NCBI GenBank assembly: GCA_030043595.1
Contig: JASHXJ010000256.1
Coordinates: forward strand, 1-14,738
From: Trebonia sp.
Lineage (GTDB): Bacteria; Actinomycetota; Actinomycetes; Streptosporangiales; Streptosporangiaceae
DNA length: 14,738 nt
Reading direction: 5' to 3'
Each line of letters starts with the position of its first letter. Within the stretch, counting starts at the first letter, position 1. Below, in pieces: positions 1 through 6,564 of this stretch. The notes beneath the pieces are model-generated. The model had not been told where the DNA came from. It was given only the letters and a program-made list of their open reading frames with translations, and searched no databases. A program made the translations under genes and the position numbers.

Positions 1-313
1 GGCCGCGGCGGGCGCGGGACTCGATCTCGCGGGCGATCGCGTCGGGGTCGGCCCCAGCCGCGGTGAGGAGCCGGCGCAGCGGCTCCTGCCGGGTGGCGGC
101 CCACAGCAGGTGGTCGGTGTCCAGGTCGGTGTCCCCCCACGCGGCGGCCTGGGCAGCCGCGTCCTGGACGAGCTGCCTGGCCTGCTCGGTCATCAGCCGC
201 CCGATGTCGACGCGCTGCGCCGGCCGCTGCGGCGTGCCGCCGAAGTACCGTGCGAGGAATTCGTCGAACGGGCTCGCGCCGAAGTCGCCGGACCCGAACG
301 GGTCGTAGGTCAT
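1..313 (-). CDS. Clp-type AAA+ ATPase, N-terminal part (partial)
   Basis: Only the first 104 codons lie in the window; the gene continues past base 1. The start is ATG at 313-311, preceded on the minus strand by a G-rich Shine-Dalgarno-like run six bases upstream. Residues 1-30 form a Phe/Gly/Asp-rich leader (MTYDPFGSGDFG...). Residues 36-104 resemble a Clp N-domain repeat: an IGRLMTEQARQLVQDA helix, then TDHLLWAATRQEPLRRLL, the equivalent of the TEHLLLGLL segment in ClpA/ClpC. Proteins with this leader are known in actinomycetes as ATP-dependent Clp protease ATP-binding subunits, which unfold proteins for ClpP or act as disaggregases. The AAA+ modules lie outside the window, so ClpA-, ClpB- and ClpC-like types cannot be told apart. 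The long upstream region with twin palindromes suggests it has its own regulated promoter. Confidence 0.75.
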   Translation of the reverse strand, partial: MTYDPFGSGDFGASPFDEFLARYFGGTPQRPAQRVDIGRLMTEQARQLVQDAAAQAAAWGDTDLDTDHLLWAATRQEPLRRLLTAAGADPDAIAREIESRARRG

Positions 314-553
314 GATTCGCCCCCTGAGCAGCGCTGTGAATGCCGGGACCCCGCCCCCGCTGGACAACTGCCCGCAACCCGCCGTACCCGGCCACTTACA
401 GAACGAAACGACCGATCGCCCGGTCCGGCCGCGAGCGCGTTCGCCGGGGAACGCGCGCCTCAGAGCCCCCACGGACCACAGTCATGTGGTCACACCAGTC
501 TCTGCTGTATCTCTTTGTATGCGCCCGACCACTAATGGTGCCGGTCGGGGCCA

Positions 554-603
554 GATGAATGTGACATTCAGCCGCCTATGACCGGCTCGATGTCACATTC
601 ATC
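554..603. promoter_or_regulatory. Twin 15-bp palindromes forming one large inverted repeat
   Basis: Bases 556-570 read TGAATGT-G-ACATTCA, a perfect 7-1-7 palindrome. Bases 587-601 read TCGATGT-C-ACATTCA, the same motif with two changes. Centres 563 and 594 are 31 bp apart, close to three helical turns, so two dimers would sit on one face of the DNA. The pair also makes a larger inverted repeat: 554-567 is perfectly complementary to 590-603, and 570-574 to 583-587, separated by a symmetric 2-base mismatch. It lies 241 bp upstream of the Clp-type start. A 7-1-7 layout is used by Fur-family and some other dimeric regulators, but the half-site matches no regulator I can name. A terminator or RNA hairpin is the alternative. 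Confidence 0.5.
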
Positions 604-627
604 CGGTACCTCGGGGGCATGGCGGCG

Positions 628-661
628 CCGGGAATCGCCCGGAAATGGACATCCGGGAATC
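628..661 (-). terminator. Possible terminator hairpin cluster after the kinase gene
   Basis: Inverted repeats overlap here: 628-632 CCGGG with 638-642 CCCGG, and 638-643 CCCGGA with 652-657 TCCGGG. The 9-base direct repeat CCGGGAATC occurs at 628-636 and 653-661. The cluster sits 74 bases beyond the kinase stop codon on the minus strand. There is no U tract, which is common for actinomycete hairpins but weakens the call. Confidence 0.3.
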
Positions 662-734
662 ATCGTCGGCCGCGCCAGCGCCGGAGACGAGCGACTGTTA
701 TCGTCACGAGATTTGGAACAGAGCCGTGGGCCCG

Positions 735-1610
735 TCAGGCGGCGAGGGCGGCGCGGGCGGTCGCGCGCACCTGGGCCGCGTACGAGGCACCGAACAGGCA
801 CGCGTGCACCAGCAGCGGGTGCAGCTGGTGCAGCGGGATCCGGTCCCGCCAGCCGTCGGCCAGCGGCGCGGTCTCGGTGTACCCGCGCAGAATCCGGTCC
901 AGGTGCGGCGCGCCGAACAGCGCGAGCATCGCCAGGTCGGTCTCCCGGTGCCCGCCGTGCGCGGCCGGGTCGATCAGCCAGCCGCGCCCGCCGGACCACA
1001 GGACGTTCCCCGACCACAGGTCCCCGTGGATGCGGCTGGGCGGCTCGGGCGGGCCGGCCAGCTCCCCGGTCCGCGCCACCACCGCCTCCACCAGGCTGAC
1101 GTCCGCTGCGGACAGCGCGCCGAGCGCACTCGCCTTTTTCAGGTACGGAACGAGCCGCTGCTCCGCGTACCAGCCGCCCCAGTCATGCCCCGGGGTGTTG
1201 TCCAGCGGGAGGCTCGCGATGTAGCCGGGCCACGGTGCCCCGAAGGCCGGCGCGCCCGCGGCGTGCAGCCGGGCGAGGCCGGCGCCGAGCGCTTGCGCCG
1301 CGTCGGGCGTGGGGCGGCCTGGCGGCAGCAGTTCGATGACGAGCAAGTCCTCGGCCACGCCGAGGACCTGCGGGACGGGAAGCGCGCCGGCTTCGGCCAG
1401 CCAGCGCAGCCCGTTCGCCTCGGCGGCGAAGGCGGCGGCGTGTCCGTGCTCGCCGGGTGCCGCCTTCGCGAAGACGTCGCGGCCGTCGGCGAGCGTCGCC
1501 GTCAGGTGCTGGTAGCCGTGCTGGACGCGGGCCACGGTGAGCCGGGTCACGGGAACATCGACAAGCCGCCGGATGCGTTCGGAATAACGGGCTTCGGAAC
1601 CGGAGCTCAT
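735..1610 (-). CDS. Fructosamine kinase family protein
   Basis: A 291-residue, single-domain protein of the fructosamine/ketosamine kinase family (APH-like fold). These enzymes use ATP to phosphorylate sugar-amine adducts, marking glycated amines for breakdown, in the cytoplasm. Visible motifs are the ATP-lobe lysine in VFAKA (Lys49), a likely partner Glu64, the catalytic loop HGDLWSGN (195-202), and the metal-binding DPAAHGGHRETDLAM (214-228), which together are diagnostic for the family. Length matches the usual ~290 residues. The ATG at 1610 lies 22 bp after the amidohydrolase stop, so co-transcription is likely. No Shine-Dalgarno sequence is seen; TACGGT lies six bases before the ATG, so a leaderless transcript is also possible. 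Aminoglycoside phosphotransferases share the fold but not the HGDLWSGN plus GGHRE pair. Confidence 0.88.
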   Translation of the reverse strand: MSSGSEARYSERIRRLVDVPVTRLTVARVQHGYQHLTATLADGRDVFAKAAPGEHGHAAAFAAEANGLRWLAEAGALPVPQVLGVAEDLLVIELLPPGRPTPDAAQALGAGLARLHAAGAPAFGAPWPGYIASLPLDNTPGHDWGGWYAEQRLVPYLKKASALGALSAADVSLVEAVVARTGELAGPPEPPSRIHGDLWSGNVLWSGGRGWLIDPAAHGGHRETDLAMLALFGAPHLDRILRGYTETAPLADGWRDRIPLHQLHPLLVHACLFGASYAAQVRATARAALAA

Positions 1611-1632
1611 GCGGACACCGTAGCCGGGGACA

Positions 1633-3210
1633 TCATGCCGCCGGCCCTGACGCGGGCAGGGCGCCGTGCACGACCGTGCCGCCTACGATCGTGGCCACTG
1701 GCGTGATGCTCCTGATCTCGTCCGCCGGGACGGTCAGGTAGTCCCTGTCGAGCACCACCATGTCGGCGAGCAGCCCCGGCCTGATCGAGCCGAGGTAGTT
1801 CTCGCGGAACATCAGCTGGGCGTTGCTCCGCGTGTGCGCGATGAGTGCCTGCTCGCGCGTGATGGGCTCGTCGAGTACGCGATCCCCGCCGATGGACTGG
1901 CCCGTTACCGCCCAGCACAGCGAGATGAACGGGTTGATCTGCGCGGCCTTCGTCCCGTCGGTGCCCAGGCCCCAGGTGAGCCCGCTGTCCTGGACCAGGC
2001 GCAGCGGCGGCATGCGGCGGGCGGCGGGCGCGCCGTACGCCGCGATGGCCCGGCCCTGGTTGCCGATGACGCTCTGGCTGCGGAGCTGGATCGTGACGCC
2101 GAGGTTCCTGGCCCGCTCCAGCTGTGCGGCCGTGATCCCCTCGGCGTGCGTCACCGACCAGCGCAGCGGCCTGATCGGGTTCTCTTTGCTTACCTGCTCG
2201 TAGCCATCCAGCACAAGGCCGATGCCCTCGGTGGTGATCGAGTGGGTCTGCACCGGCCAGCCGCTGGCCGCGGCTTCCCGCAAGATCCCGACGGCGGCCT
2301 CGATGTCGGACGTCGCAGGACGGGGCGGGTGCGCGACGTGGTCCCAGTGGAACGGGGCGAAGTAGATCTCGCCGATCGCGATCCGGTCATACCAGTGGTC
2401 GCCCTGGAAGGGCCTGATCTGCCGGACCTGCCTGGCGAACGCCCGGGCGGCGGCCTCGGTGCTGCCGTTCGCGCTGTCGCCGAGGGTGCCGAGCACCCGC
2501 AGCGTCAGCTCGCGGCGCGCCGCCATCGCCTGGACCGTCGCGTAGGCCGCCTCCGATACGCCCACGCCGCCCGGGTCGAAGACAGCGGTCAGCCCGAGGC
2601 TGTTGCAGTAGGCCATGGCGGCGCGGACGCCGGCCTCCGGGTCGTCCGCCGCGGGAAAGCCCGCCGCGGCCTGGTTCAGCGGCAGCAGCCCGCCGCCGAC
2701 GCGGCCAGTGCTGCGGATGCTGTCGGCCGCGGGCACGGCTGTGGCGTCCAGCCAGGCCGTGTTGACGGTGGCGTGGTCATACTGGGCCTGGATGAACGCC
2801 GGGCGGTCGCCGGCTACCTCGTCGAGCTCGGCGAGCGTGAGCTCGCTGCGCTCCCCGTCCCACTGGTCCTCGTGCCAGCCGCCGAGCGTGAGCAGCCACT
2901 GGCCGGGTTTCAGGATGCGCGCGCGGCGCCGCAGCAGGTCCAGCGCGGCGGACCTGGTGGGCACGCCGTCGAGGCGGACCTCCACGTGCTCGGTGGCACG
3001 GATGAAGTGGTTGTGGTTGTCGATGAGCCCCGGGATCACGGTCCGGCCGCCAAGGTCGATCACCGTGGCGCTGGGCCCCGCGTGCGCGCGGACGGCGGCG
3101 TCCGGACCGACGGCCGTGATCCGGTCGCCGTCGATCGCGACCGCCTGCTGGACTGAGAACTGGTCGTCAACCGTGACGATCTTCGCGTTCGTCAAGACGA
3201 GGGGGGCCAT
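1633..3210 (-). CDS. YtcJ-like amidohydrolase (Amidohydro_3 family)
   Basis: A 525-residue metal-dependent hydrolase, full length for the family. The N-terminal strand MAPLVLTNAKIVTVDD and the C-terminal end (GSIRPGLLADMVVLDRDYLTVP, about 474-495, then a TIVGGTVVHG strand) form the two-part beta sandwich that flanks the barrel. Likely metal and catalytic residues are the HxH pair in DNHNHF (His66, His68), His323 in QTHS, His355 in THAEG and Asp418 in GTDGT. AIGEIYF carries Glu281 where many relatives have a lysine; from memory this GE form defines a large actinobacterial subgroup. Relatives include N-substituted formamide deformylase, but the substrate cannot be read from sequence. No signal peptide is present, so it is cytoplasmic. 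The ATG has only a weak ribosome site. It is probably the first gene of an operon with the kinase. Confidence 0.88.
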   Translation of the reverse strand: MAPLVLTNAKIVTVDDQFSVQQAVAIDGDRITAVGPDAAVRAHAGPSATVIDLGGRTVIPGLIDNHNHFIRATEHVEVRLDGVPTRSAALDLLRRRARILKPGQWLLTLGGWHEDQWDGERSELTLAELDEVAGDRPAFIQAQYDHATVNTAWLDATAVPAADSIRSTGRVGGGLLPLNQAAAGFPAADDPEAGVRAAMAYCNSLGLTAVFDPGGVGVSEAAYATVQAMAARRELTLRVLGTLGDSANGSTEAAARAFARQVRQIRPFQGDHWYDRIAIGEIYFAPFHWDHVAHPPRPATSDIEAAVGILREAAASGWPVQTHSITTEGIGLVLDGYEQVSKENPIRPLRWSVTHAEGITAAQLERARNLGVTIQLRSQSVIGNQGRAIAAYGAPAARRMPPLRLVQDSGLTWGLGTDGTKAAQINPFISLCWAVTGQSIGGDRVLDEPITREQALIAHTRSNAQLMFRENYLGSIRPGLLADMVVLDRDYLTVPADEIRSITPVATIVGGTVVHGALPASGPAA

Positions 3211-3258
3211 GGTTCATTGTGGGCTGATTCTGGAGAAGGCGTGACGCTGGGCACGTGA

Positions 3259-3280
3259 CCGCGGGCCCGCGGCGCCGCGG
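3259..3280. repeat. Two overlapping 14-bp palindromes (three CCGCGG units)
   Basis: CCGCGG occurs at 3259, 3267 and 3275, an exact 8-bp period with 2-bp spacers GC and CG. This gives two overlapping perfect 14-bp palindromes, 3259-3272 and 3267-3280, which could form alternative, mutually exclusive hairpins. It lies 49 bp upstream of the amidohydrolase start. It may be part of a terminator for the lipoprotein gene or a leader structure of the amidohydrolase. Confidence 0.55.
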
Positions 3281-3329
3281 TGCTCGTGGCCTGCGCACTG
3301 CTGAGCTGACCAGCCGCGCAGCCACGGAC

Positions 3330-3351
3330 CCCGCCCGGCCATCAGGGCGGG
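3330..3351 (-). terminator. GC hairpin right after the lipoprotein gene
   Basis: CCCGCCC (3330-3336) and GGGCGGG (3345-3351) form a perfect 7-bp stem with an 8-base loop, directly abutting the lipoprotein stop codon (3352-3354) on the minus strand. There is no U tract. Placement and strength suggest a terminator of the U-less kind or a 3' end stabiliser. Confidence 0.45.
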
Positions 3352-4407
3352 CTAACCAAGGGTGGTGACCCCGCCGGTCTCCAGCGCGGTGCCCTGGAGC
3401 TGCCAGCCGTACTTGGCGGTGCCTGAGCCGGTGGGGACCTGGATCCGCATGTCGAAGGTGACCGACGCGTGCCCGGGGATCCGCGGCACTGCCTGGCAGT
3501 TGAGGTAGTAGTACGACGTGGCCTTGAGCGGGTCGGTCGGCTGGCCCGCACCCGTGACCACCATGAACTCGGCGTACGACGGGCACGGGGTCAGCGCGAC
3601 CGCCTGACCGGTGGGGTTGGTGAGCGTCACCGTGTAGTCGGCGGTACCGCCTGGCGGCACCGCGCCGGGCATGGACCTGCTGACGGTGAGCACGTCAAGC
3701 GGCGACGGGGGCGGGCCCGCATTCGGGGCCGGGACGCCGAAGCCCAGGACGCTGGGAACAGCGGCGCCGCACAGGTAGAGGGTGAGCGGCTTGCCGTTCG
3801 GGAAATCGACGCGGACTGACCCGGTGTCACCGATGCCGATCGCGACCGCGACGAAGGCGAACGTGACGCTGCTGGAGCACATGTCGCCGGCCACCCCCGA
3901 ATCTGTGACCGCCTGCGCGCTCTGCCCAGGCCGGAGGTTGACCGGCGGGCCGATCAGCGAACCCCACTGGTTCATGGCGGCGGTGCCGAGCACGTGCTGG
4001 CTGCCGTCCGCGGCGAACCCGACCGCGCTCGACGGACCGCCCTCGATGGTGCACGGCTGCGCGCTCACGTTGGTGAGAACGAAGTAGGTGTATACGTTCC
4101 CGGCGCCAGGAACGCTGTTGCCGGGGTACCCGGTCAGCTGTGCCGCGCTGCACGCCGGGTACTGGGCGACAGGGGACGCGGGCGCGGGCACGGCCGGCGC
4201 GGCGTACGGGGACGCCGGGTCGTCGACCCAGGGCACGGGCTGACTCGTCCCGCCTGACGGGCCGCCGCTTGCCGTCGCGCTAGTCGCCGTCGCGCTAGTC
4301 GCCGTCGCCGAACCGGCAGCGCCGACGTCCGCATGCTGCGCCGCGCATCCGGCCGCGGCTGCCAGCGCCCAGCCGGCTAGGGCGGCAAGGACTTCGATCC
4401 GTCGCAT
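3352..4407 (-). CDS. Secreted lipoprotein with DUF4232-like domain
   Basis: A 351-residue exported protein. I place the start at ATG 4407: a GTG at 4416 extends the frame by three codons but overlaps the GAGGGG ribosome site, which lies at good distance from the ATG. Residues 1-21 (MRRIEVLAALAGWALAAAAGC) form a signal peptide ending in a lipobox-like AAGC, so Cys21 is the probable lipid anchor; alanine rather than leucine at -3 makes it a weak match. A disordered Ala/Thr/Ser/Pro linker (about 22-83) follows. The first domain (about 84-215) has four cysteines and the CSAAQL and LTNVSAQPC features of DUF4232-like proteins. The second (about 235-351) has two cysteines and a TVTLTNPTGQ strand, also immunoglobulin-like. 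Function is unknown; adhesion or cell-wall association is possible. It is divergent from the GntR-ABC cassette. Confidence 0.75.
   Translation of the reverse strand: MRRIEVLAALAGWALAAAAGCAAQHADVGAAGSATATSATATSATASGGPSGGTSQPVPWVDDPASPYAAPAVPAPASPVAQYPACSAAQLTGYPGNSVPGAGNVYTYFVLTNVSAQPCTIEGGPSSAVGFAADGSQHVLGTAAMNQWGSLIGPPVNLRPGQSAQAVTDSGVAGDMCSSSVTFAFVAVAIGIGDTGSVRVDFPNGKPLTLYLCGAAVPSVLGFGVPAPNAGPPPSPLDVLTVSRSMPGAVPPGGTADYTVTLTNPTGQAVALTPCPSYAEFMVVTGAGQPTDPLKATSYYYLNCQAVPRIPGHASVTFDMRIQVPTGSGTAKYGWQLQGTALETGGVTTLG
4271..4309. repeat. 15-bp tandem repeat in lipoprotein linker
   Basis: The unit GCCGTCGCGCTAGTC occurs at 4271-4285 and 4286-4300, followed by a partial third copy. It encodes TSATA repeats in the linker behind the lipobox. 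In-frame 15-bp units can expand or contract by slippage without breaking the gene. Confidence 0.85.
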
Positions 4408-4487
4408 GCCAGGCACCCCTCAGCTCGGCTGCAGACTCCGACGATTCTCCAGACGCCGCAGGCGCCCGGGTGGTTGCGGAGCCGCCG

Positions 4488-4529
4488 TTGACATCCGCGC
4501 AGGCACACCAGTACATTACTTAAGTGATG
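4488..4529 (+). promoter_or_regulatory. Promoter and operator of the GntR-ABC cassette
   Basis: TTGACA (4488-4493), an 18-bp spacer and TACATT (4512-4517) form a strong -35/-10 pair, predicting a transcript start near 4523-4525 and a leader of about 36 bases. CATTACTTAAGTGATG (4514-4529) is a 16-bp palindrome with one mismatched pair. It covers the -10 and the start point, where a bound dimer would block RNA polymerase. The nearest regulator is the GntR protein encoded just downstream, so autorepression is the simplest reading. Confidence 0.7.
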
Positions 4530-4559
4530 AACCACTGAACTGAGGAAGGAGCCGCGCTG

Positions 4560-4952
4560 TTGCGGGAGATGGCCGGCCTCGATGAGGGGGCTCCGCTGTT
4601 CGTCCAGGTCGCCGAGCGGCTCGCGGACGAGATCGCGGACGGGACCCTGCCCGAGGGCGAGCGGGTGCCCTCGACCAACGAGCTGGCCGCTTACTACCGG
4701 ATCAACCCGGCTACCGCGGCGAAGGGGATCGCCATGCTGACCGACGACACGCTACTGGAGAAGCGCCGGGGCATCGGGATGTTCGTCGCGGCCGGCGCCC
4801 GCACGCGGCTGCTGGCCGAGCGCCGCAAGCGGTTCGCCGAAAGGTACGTGCAGCCGCTGGTCGCCGAGGCCGGCCGGCTGGGGATCGACGCCGATGAGCT
4901 GGTCACGCTGATCCGTGAGTCCAGCCACGGGCAGGGAGGTACCAGGCCATGA
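4560..4952 (+). CDS. GntR-family regulator, YtrA type
   Basis: A 130-residue regulator. Residues 12-78 form a GntR winged helix-turn-helix: PLFVQVAERLADEIADG, the recognition region VPSTNELAAYYRINPATAAKGIAML and the wing KRRGIGMFV. The short helical C-terminal part (about 82-122) has no ligand-binding FCD or UTRA domain, which marks the YtrA subfamily that controls neighbouring ABC transporters. The start is TTG at 4560, eight bases after GGAG in an AGGAAGGAG ribosome site; ATG 4569 would be too far from it. The stop overlaps the ATPase start (ATGA), suggesting translational coupling. It probably binds the palindrome at 4514-4529 and represses its own operon. In Bacillus, YtrA-controlled transporters respond to cell-wall antibiotics; whether that holds here is unknown. 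Confidence 0.88.
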   Translation: MREMAGLDEGAPLFVQVAERLADEIADGTLPEGERVPSTNELAAYYRINPATAAKGIAMLTDDTLLEKRRGIGMFVAAGARTRLLAERRKRFAERYVQPLVAEAGRLGIDADELVTLIRESSHGQGGTRP

Positions 4953-5845
4953 CGCCAGCGATCTCGGTGGCCGGGCTGTCCCGCCGCTACCGCGGCCAGC
5001 TCGCCCTGGACAACGTCAGCTTCGATATCGGATCAGGCTCCATCACCGGGCTGCTCGGCCGCAACGGCGCGGGCAAGACCACACTGCTGCGCATCATCGC
5101 CGGCCATGAGTTCGCGTCGGCCGGCAGCGTGCGGGTCCTCGGCGCCCGCCCGGTCGAGAACGACCACGTGCTGCGCCAGATGGTGTTCGTCCGTGAGGAC
5201 CAGGCCTACCCGGACTTCCGGGTCGGGAAGGCTGTCCAGGCGGCATCCTGGTTCTACCCGAACTGGAGTCACGAGCGGGCCGGCGCGCTGCTCGAGGAAT
5301 TCCGCCTGCCGCTGAACCGGAAGATCAAGAAGCTGTCCCGTGGCATGCGCTCGGCGCTCGGCATCGTGATCGGCCTGGCCGCCCGGGCCGAGATAACCCT
5401 GTTCGACGAGCCGTACGCGGGCCTGGACCCGGTCGCCAGGCAGATCTTCTATGACTGGCTGCTCGCCGACTACGCCGAGCACCCCCGGACGGTGCTGCTA
5501 TCCACCCACCTGATCGACGAGGCCGCCGGACTGCTGGAACGGGTGATGGTGATCGACCGGGGCCAGATCGTGCTCAACTCCGGCACAGACGAGCTGCGCG
5601 GCGGCGCGACTAGCGTCAGCGGCCCCGCGATCGCCGTCGCGGAATTCACCTCCGGGCGCCCGGTCTGGAACCGAAGGCGGGTCGCCGCGCAGGAGTCGGC
5701 GGTCGTGGCCGGGGCGCTGGACGAGGCGGACCGCGCCCGGGCCGCGGCGCTGCACCTGCACCTGGAACCACTGACCTTGCAGCAACTGGTGGTGCACGCC
5801 GTGGGCAGCCCGGAACCACCCGCGCGGGAAAGGACAAGCGCATGA
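4949..5845 (+). CDS. ABC transporter ATP-binding protein
   Basis: A 298-residue cytoplasmic ATPase that powers the adjacent permease. Visible motifs are Walker A GRNGAGKT (37-44), a Q-loop region around VREDQAYP (81-88), an LSRGM signature (129-133) in place of LSGGQ, Walker B TLFDEP (150-155), the D-loop GLDP (158-161) and the H-loop STH with His187. The signature variant resembles YtrB- and EcsA-type export ATPases. Residues about 215-298 are an extra C-terminal region beyond the ATPase core, of unknown role. The gene overlaps both neighbours by ATGA. Drug, peptide or lipid export are all possible; the substrate is not predictable. Confidence 0.92.
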   Translation: MTPAISVAGLSRRYRGQLALDNVSFDIGSGSITGLLGRNGAGKTTLLRIIAGHEFASAGSVRVLGARPVENDHVLRQMVFVREDQAYPDFRVGKAVQAASWFYPNWSHERAGALLEEFRLPLNRKIKKLSRGMRSALGIVIGLAARAEITLFDEPYAGLDPVARQIFYDWLLADYAEHPRTVLLSTHLIDEAAGLLERVMVIDRGQIVLNSGTDELRGGATSVSGPAIAVAEFTSGRPVWNRRRVAAQESAVVAGALDEADRARAAALHLHLEPLTLQQLVVHAVGSPEPPARERTSA

Positions 5846-6531
5846 GCACCTGGATAAGCGTCGCCCGCTACCAGCTGACCGACCGGTACACCTTCGTGAC
5901 CGGTCCCTGGACCATCCTGGGGCTCGACTTCCTGATCACGGCGGCGATCGTCCTCGGCTACCCGGGCCGCAACGGCCAGGTCTACGCGGGCGCGCTGTCC
6001 GCCATCTACGTCTACCTCGTCGTCACCGGGGCGCTGGGCATCGCCCGGCAGCTGCCGTTCGCGCTCGCCCTCGGGGTGAGCCGGCGTGCCTTCTATGCCG
6101 GGACCACGCTGCTCGCCGCCGCCATCGCCGCCGTCTACGCGCTGGGCCTGACCGTGCTGCAGCTCATCGAGCGAGCCACTGGCGGCTGGGGCCTGAAGCT
6201 GCACTTCTTCCGGGTGCCCTACCTCCTTTCCGGCCCGTGGTATCTCAGCTGGCTCACCTCGTTCGTGGGGCTCGCCCTGATGCTCGCCTGGGGAATGTGG
6301 TTCGGGATCGTCTACCGGCGCTGGAACCTGCCCGGCTTGCTCGGCTTCATCGCCGCCCAGGCGGTGGCGGTAGCCCTCGTCCTGGTGATCATCGGCGGGG
6401 CGGACGCCTGGTCAAGCGCCGGCCGCTTCTTCAAGGCGCTGACCGTCGAAGGGCTGACCGGCCTGCTCGCCGTCCTGGCCGTGGCGCTGCTGGCCGGCGG
6501 GTATGCCACCGTGCGCCGCCTTACCGTCTGA
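5842..6531 (+). CDS. ABC transporter permease, six membrane segments
   Basis: A 229-residue integral membrane protein. Six hydrophobic segments can be placed at roughly 23-41, 47-67, 84-108, 134-157, 165-186 and 202-221, with short Arg-containing loops such as GVSRRAF (78-84) and YRRWNLP (158-164) consistent with cytoplasmic sides. The start codon overlaps the ATPase stop (ATGA), so the two are made together and presumably form a homodimeric exporter with two ATPase subunits. It is the last gene of the three-gene cassette. Only 33 bp separate its stop from the convergent dioxygenase gene. No sequence family beyond generic ABC-2-like permease is recognised. Confidence 0.82.
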   Translation: MSTWISVARYQLTDRYTFVTGPWTILGLDFLITAAIVLGYPGRNGQVYAGALSAIYVYLVVTGALGIARQLPFALALGVSRRAFYAGTTLLAAAIAAVYALGLTVLQLIERATGGWGLKLHFFRVPYLLSGPWYLSWLTSFVGLALMLAWGMWFGIVYRRWNLPGLLGFIAAQAVAVALVLVIIGGADAWSSAGRFFKALTVEGLTGLLAVLAVALLAGGYATVRRLTV

Positions 6532-6564
6532 CCCGACCGGGCGGAGCAGCCGGGCGCACCGCGG

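Larger units (their letters stand above)
314..734. other. 421-bp gene-free stretch between kinase and Clp-type gene
   Basis: No convincing coding frame is seen here; the open frames are short and lack family resemblance. The stretch lies downstream of the fructosamine kinase gene and upstream of the Clp-type gene, both on the minus strand, so it should hold a terminator for the first and the promoter for the second. It contains a cluster of GC-rich inverted repeats near 628-661 and a twin palindrome at 554-603. From about 480 to 605 it is visibly more AT-rich than its surroundings, as expected of a promoter. I could not pick out a convincing -35/-10 pair on the minus strand, and no HspR-type (CTTGAGT-N7-ACTCAAG) element is visible. 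Confidence 0.6.

Noticed and set aside
554..603. Reading the twin palindrome as a CRISPR remnant or att site
   Set aside because: Only two copies exist, there is no spacer series, no cas or integrase gene, and the units are themselves palindromic, which fits regulator sites better.
645..3156. Long plus-strand open frames opposite the kinase and amidohydrolase genes (645-1706 and 1666-3156)
   Set aside because: The translations are compositionally biased and match no fold, whereas the minus strand carries complete motifs of two known enzyme families.
4271..4309. Tandem repeats here taken as a replication or partition element
   Set aside because: They are in frame within the low-complexity linker of the lipoprotein and are explained by TSATA codon repeats.
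4408..4416. GTG start of the lipoprotein at 4416
   Set aside because: The GTG overlaps the GAGGGG ribosome site; ATG 4407 is at the right distance and gives a cleaner signal peptide.
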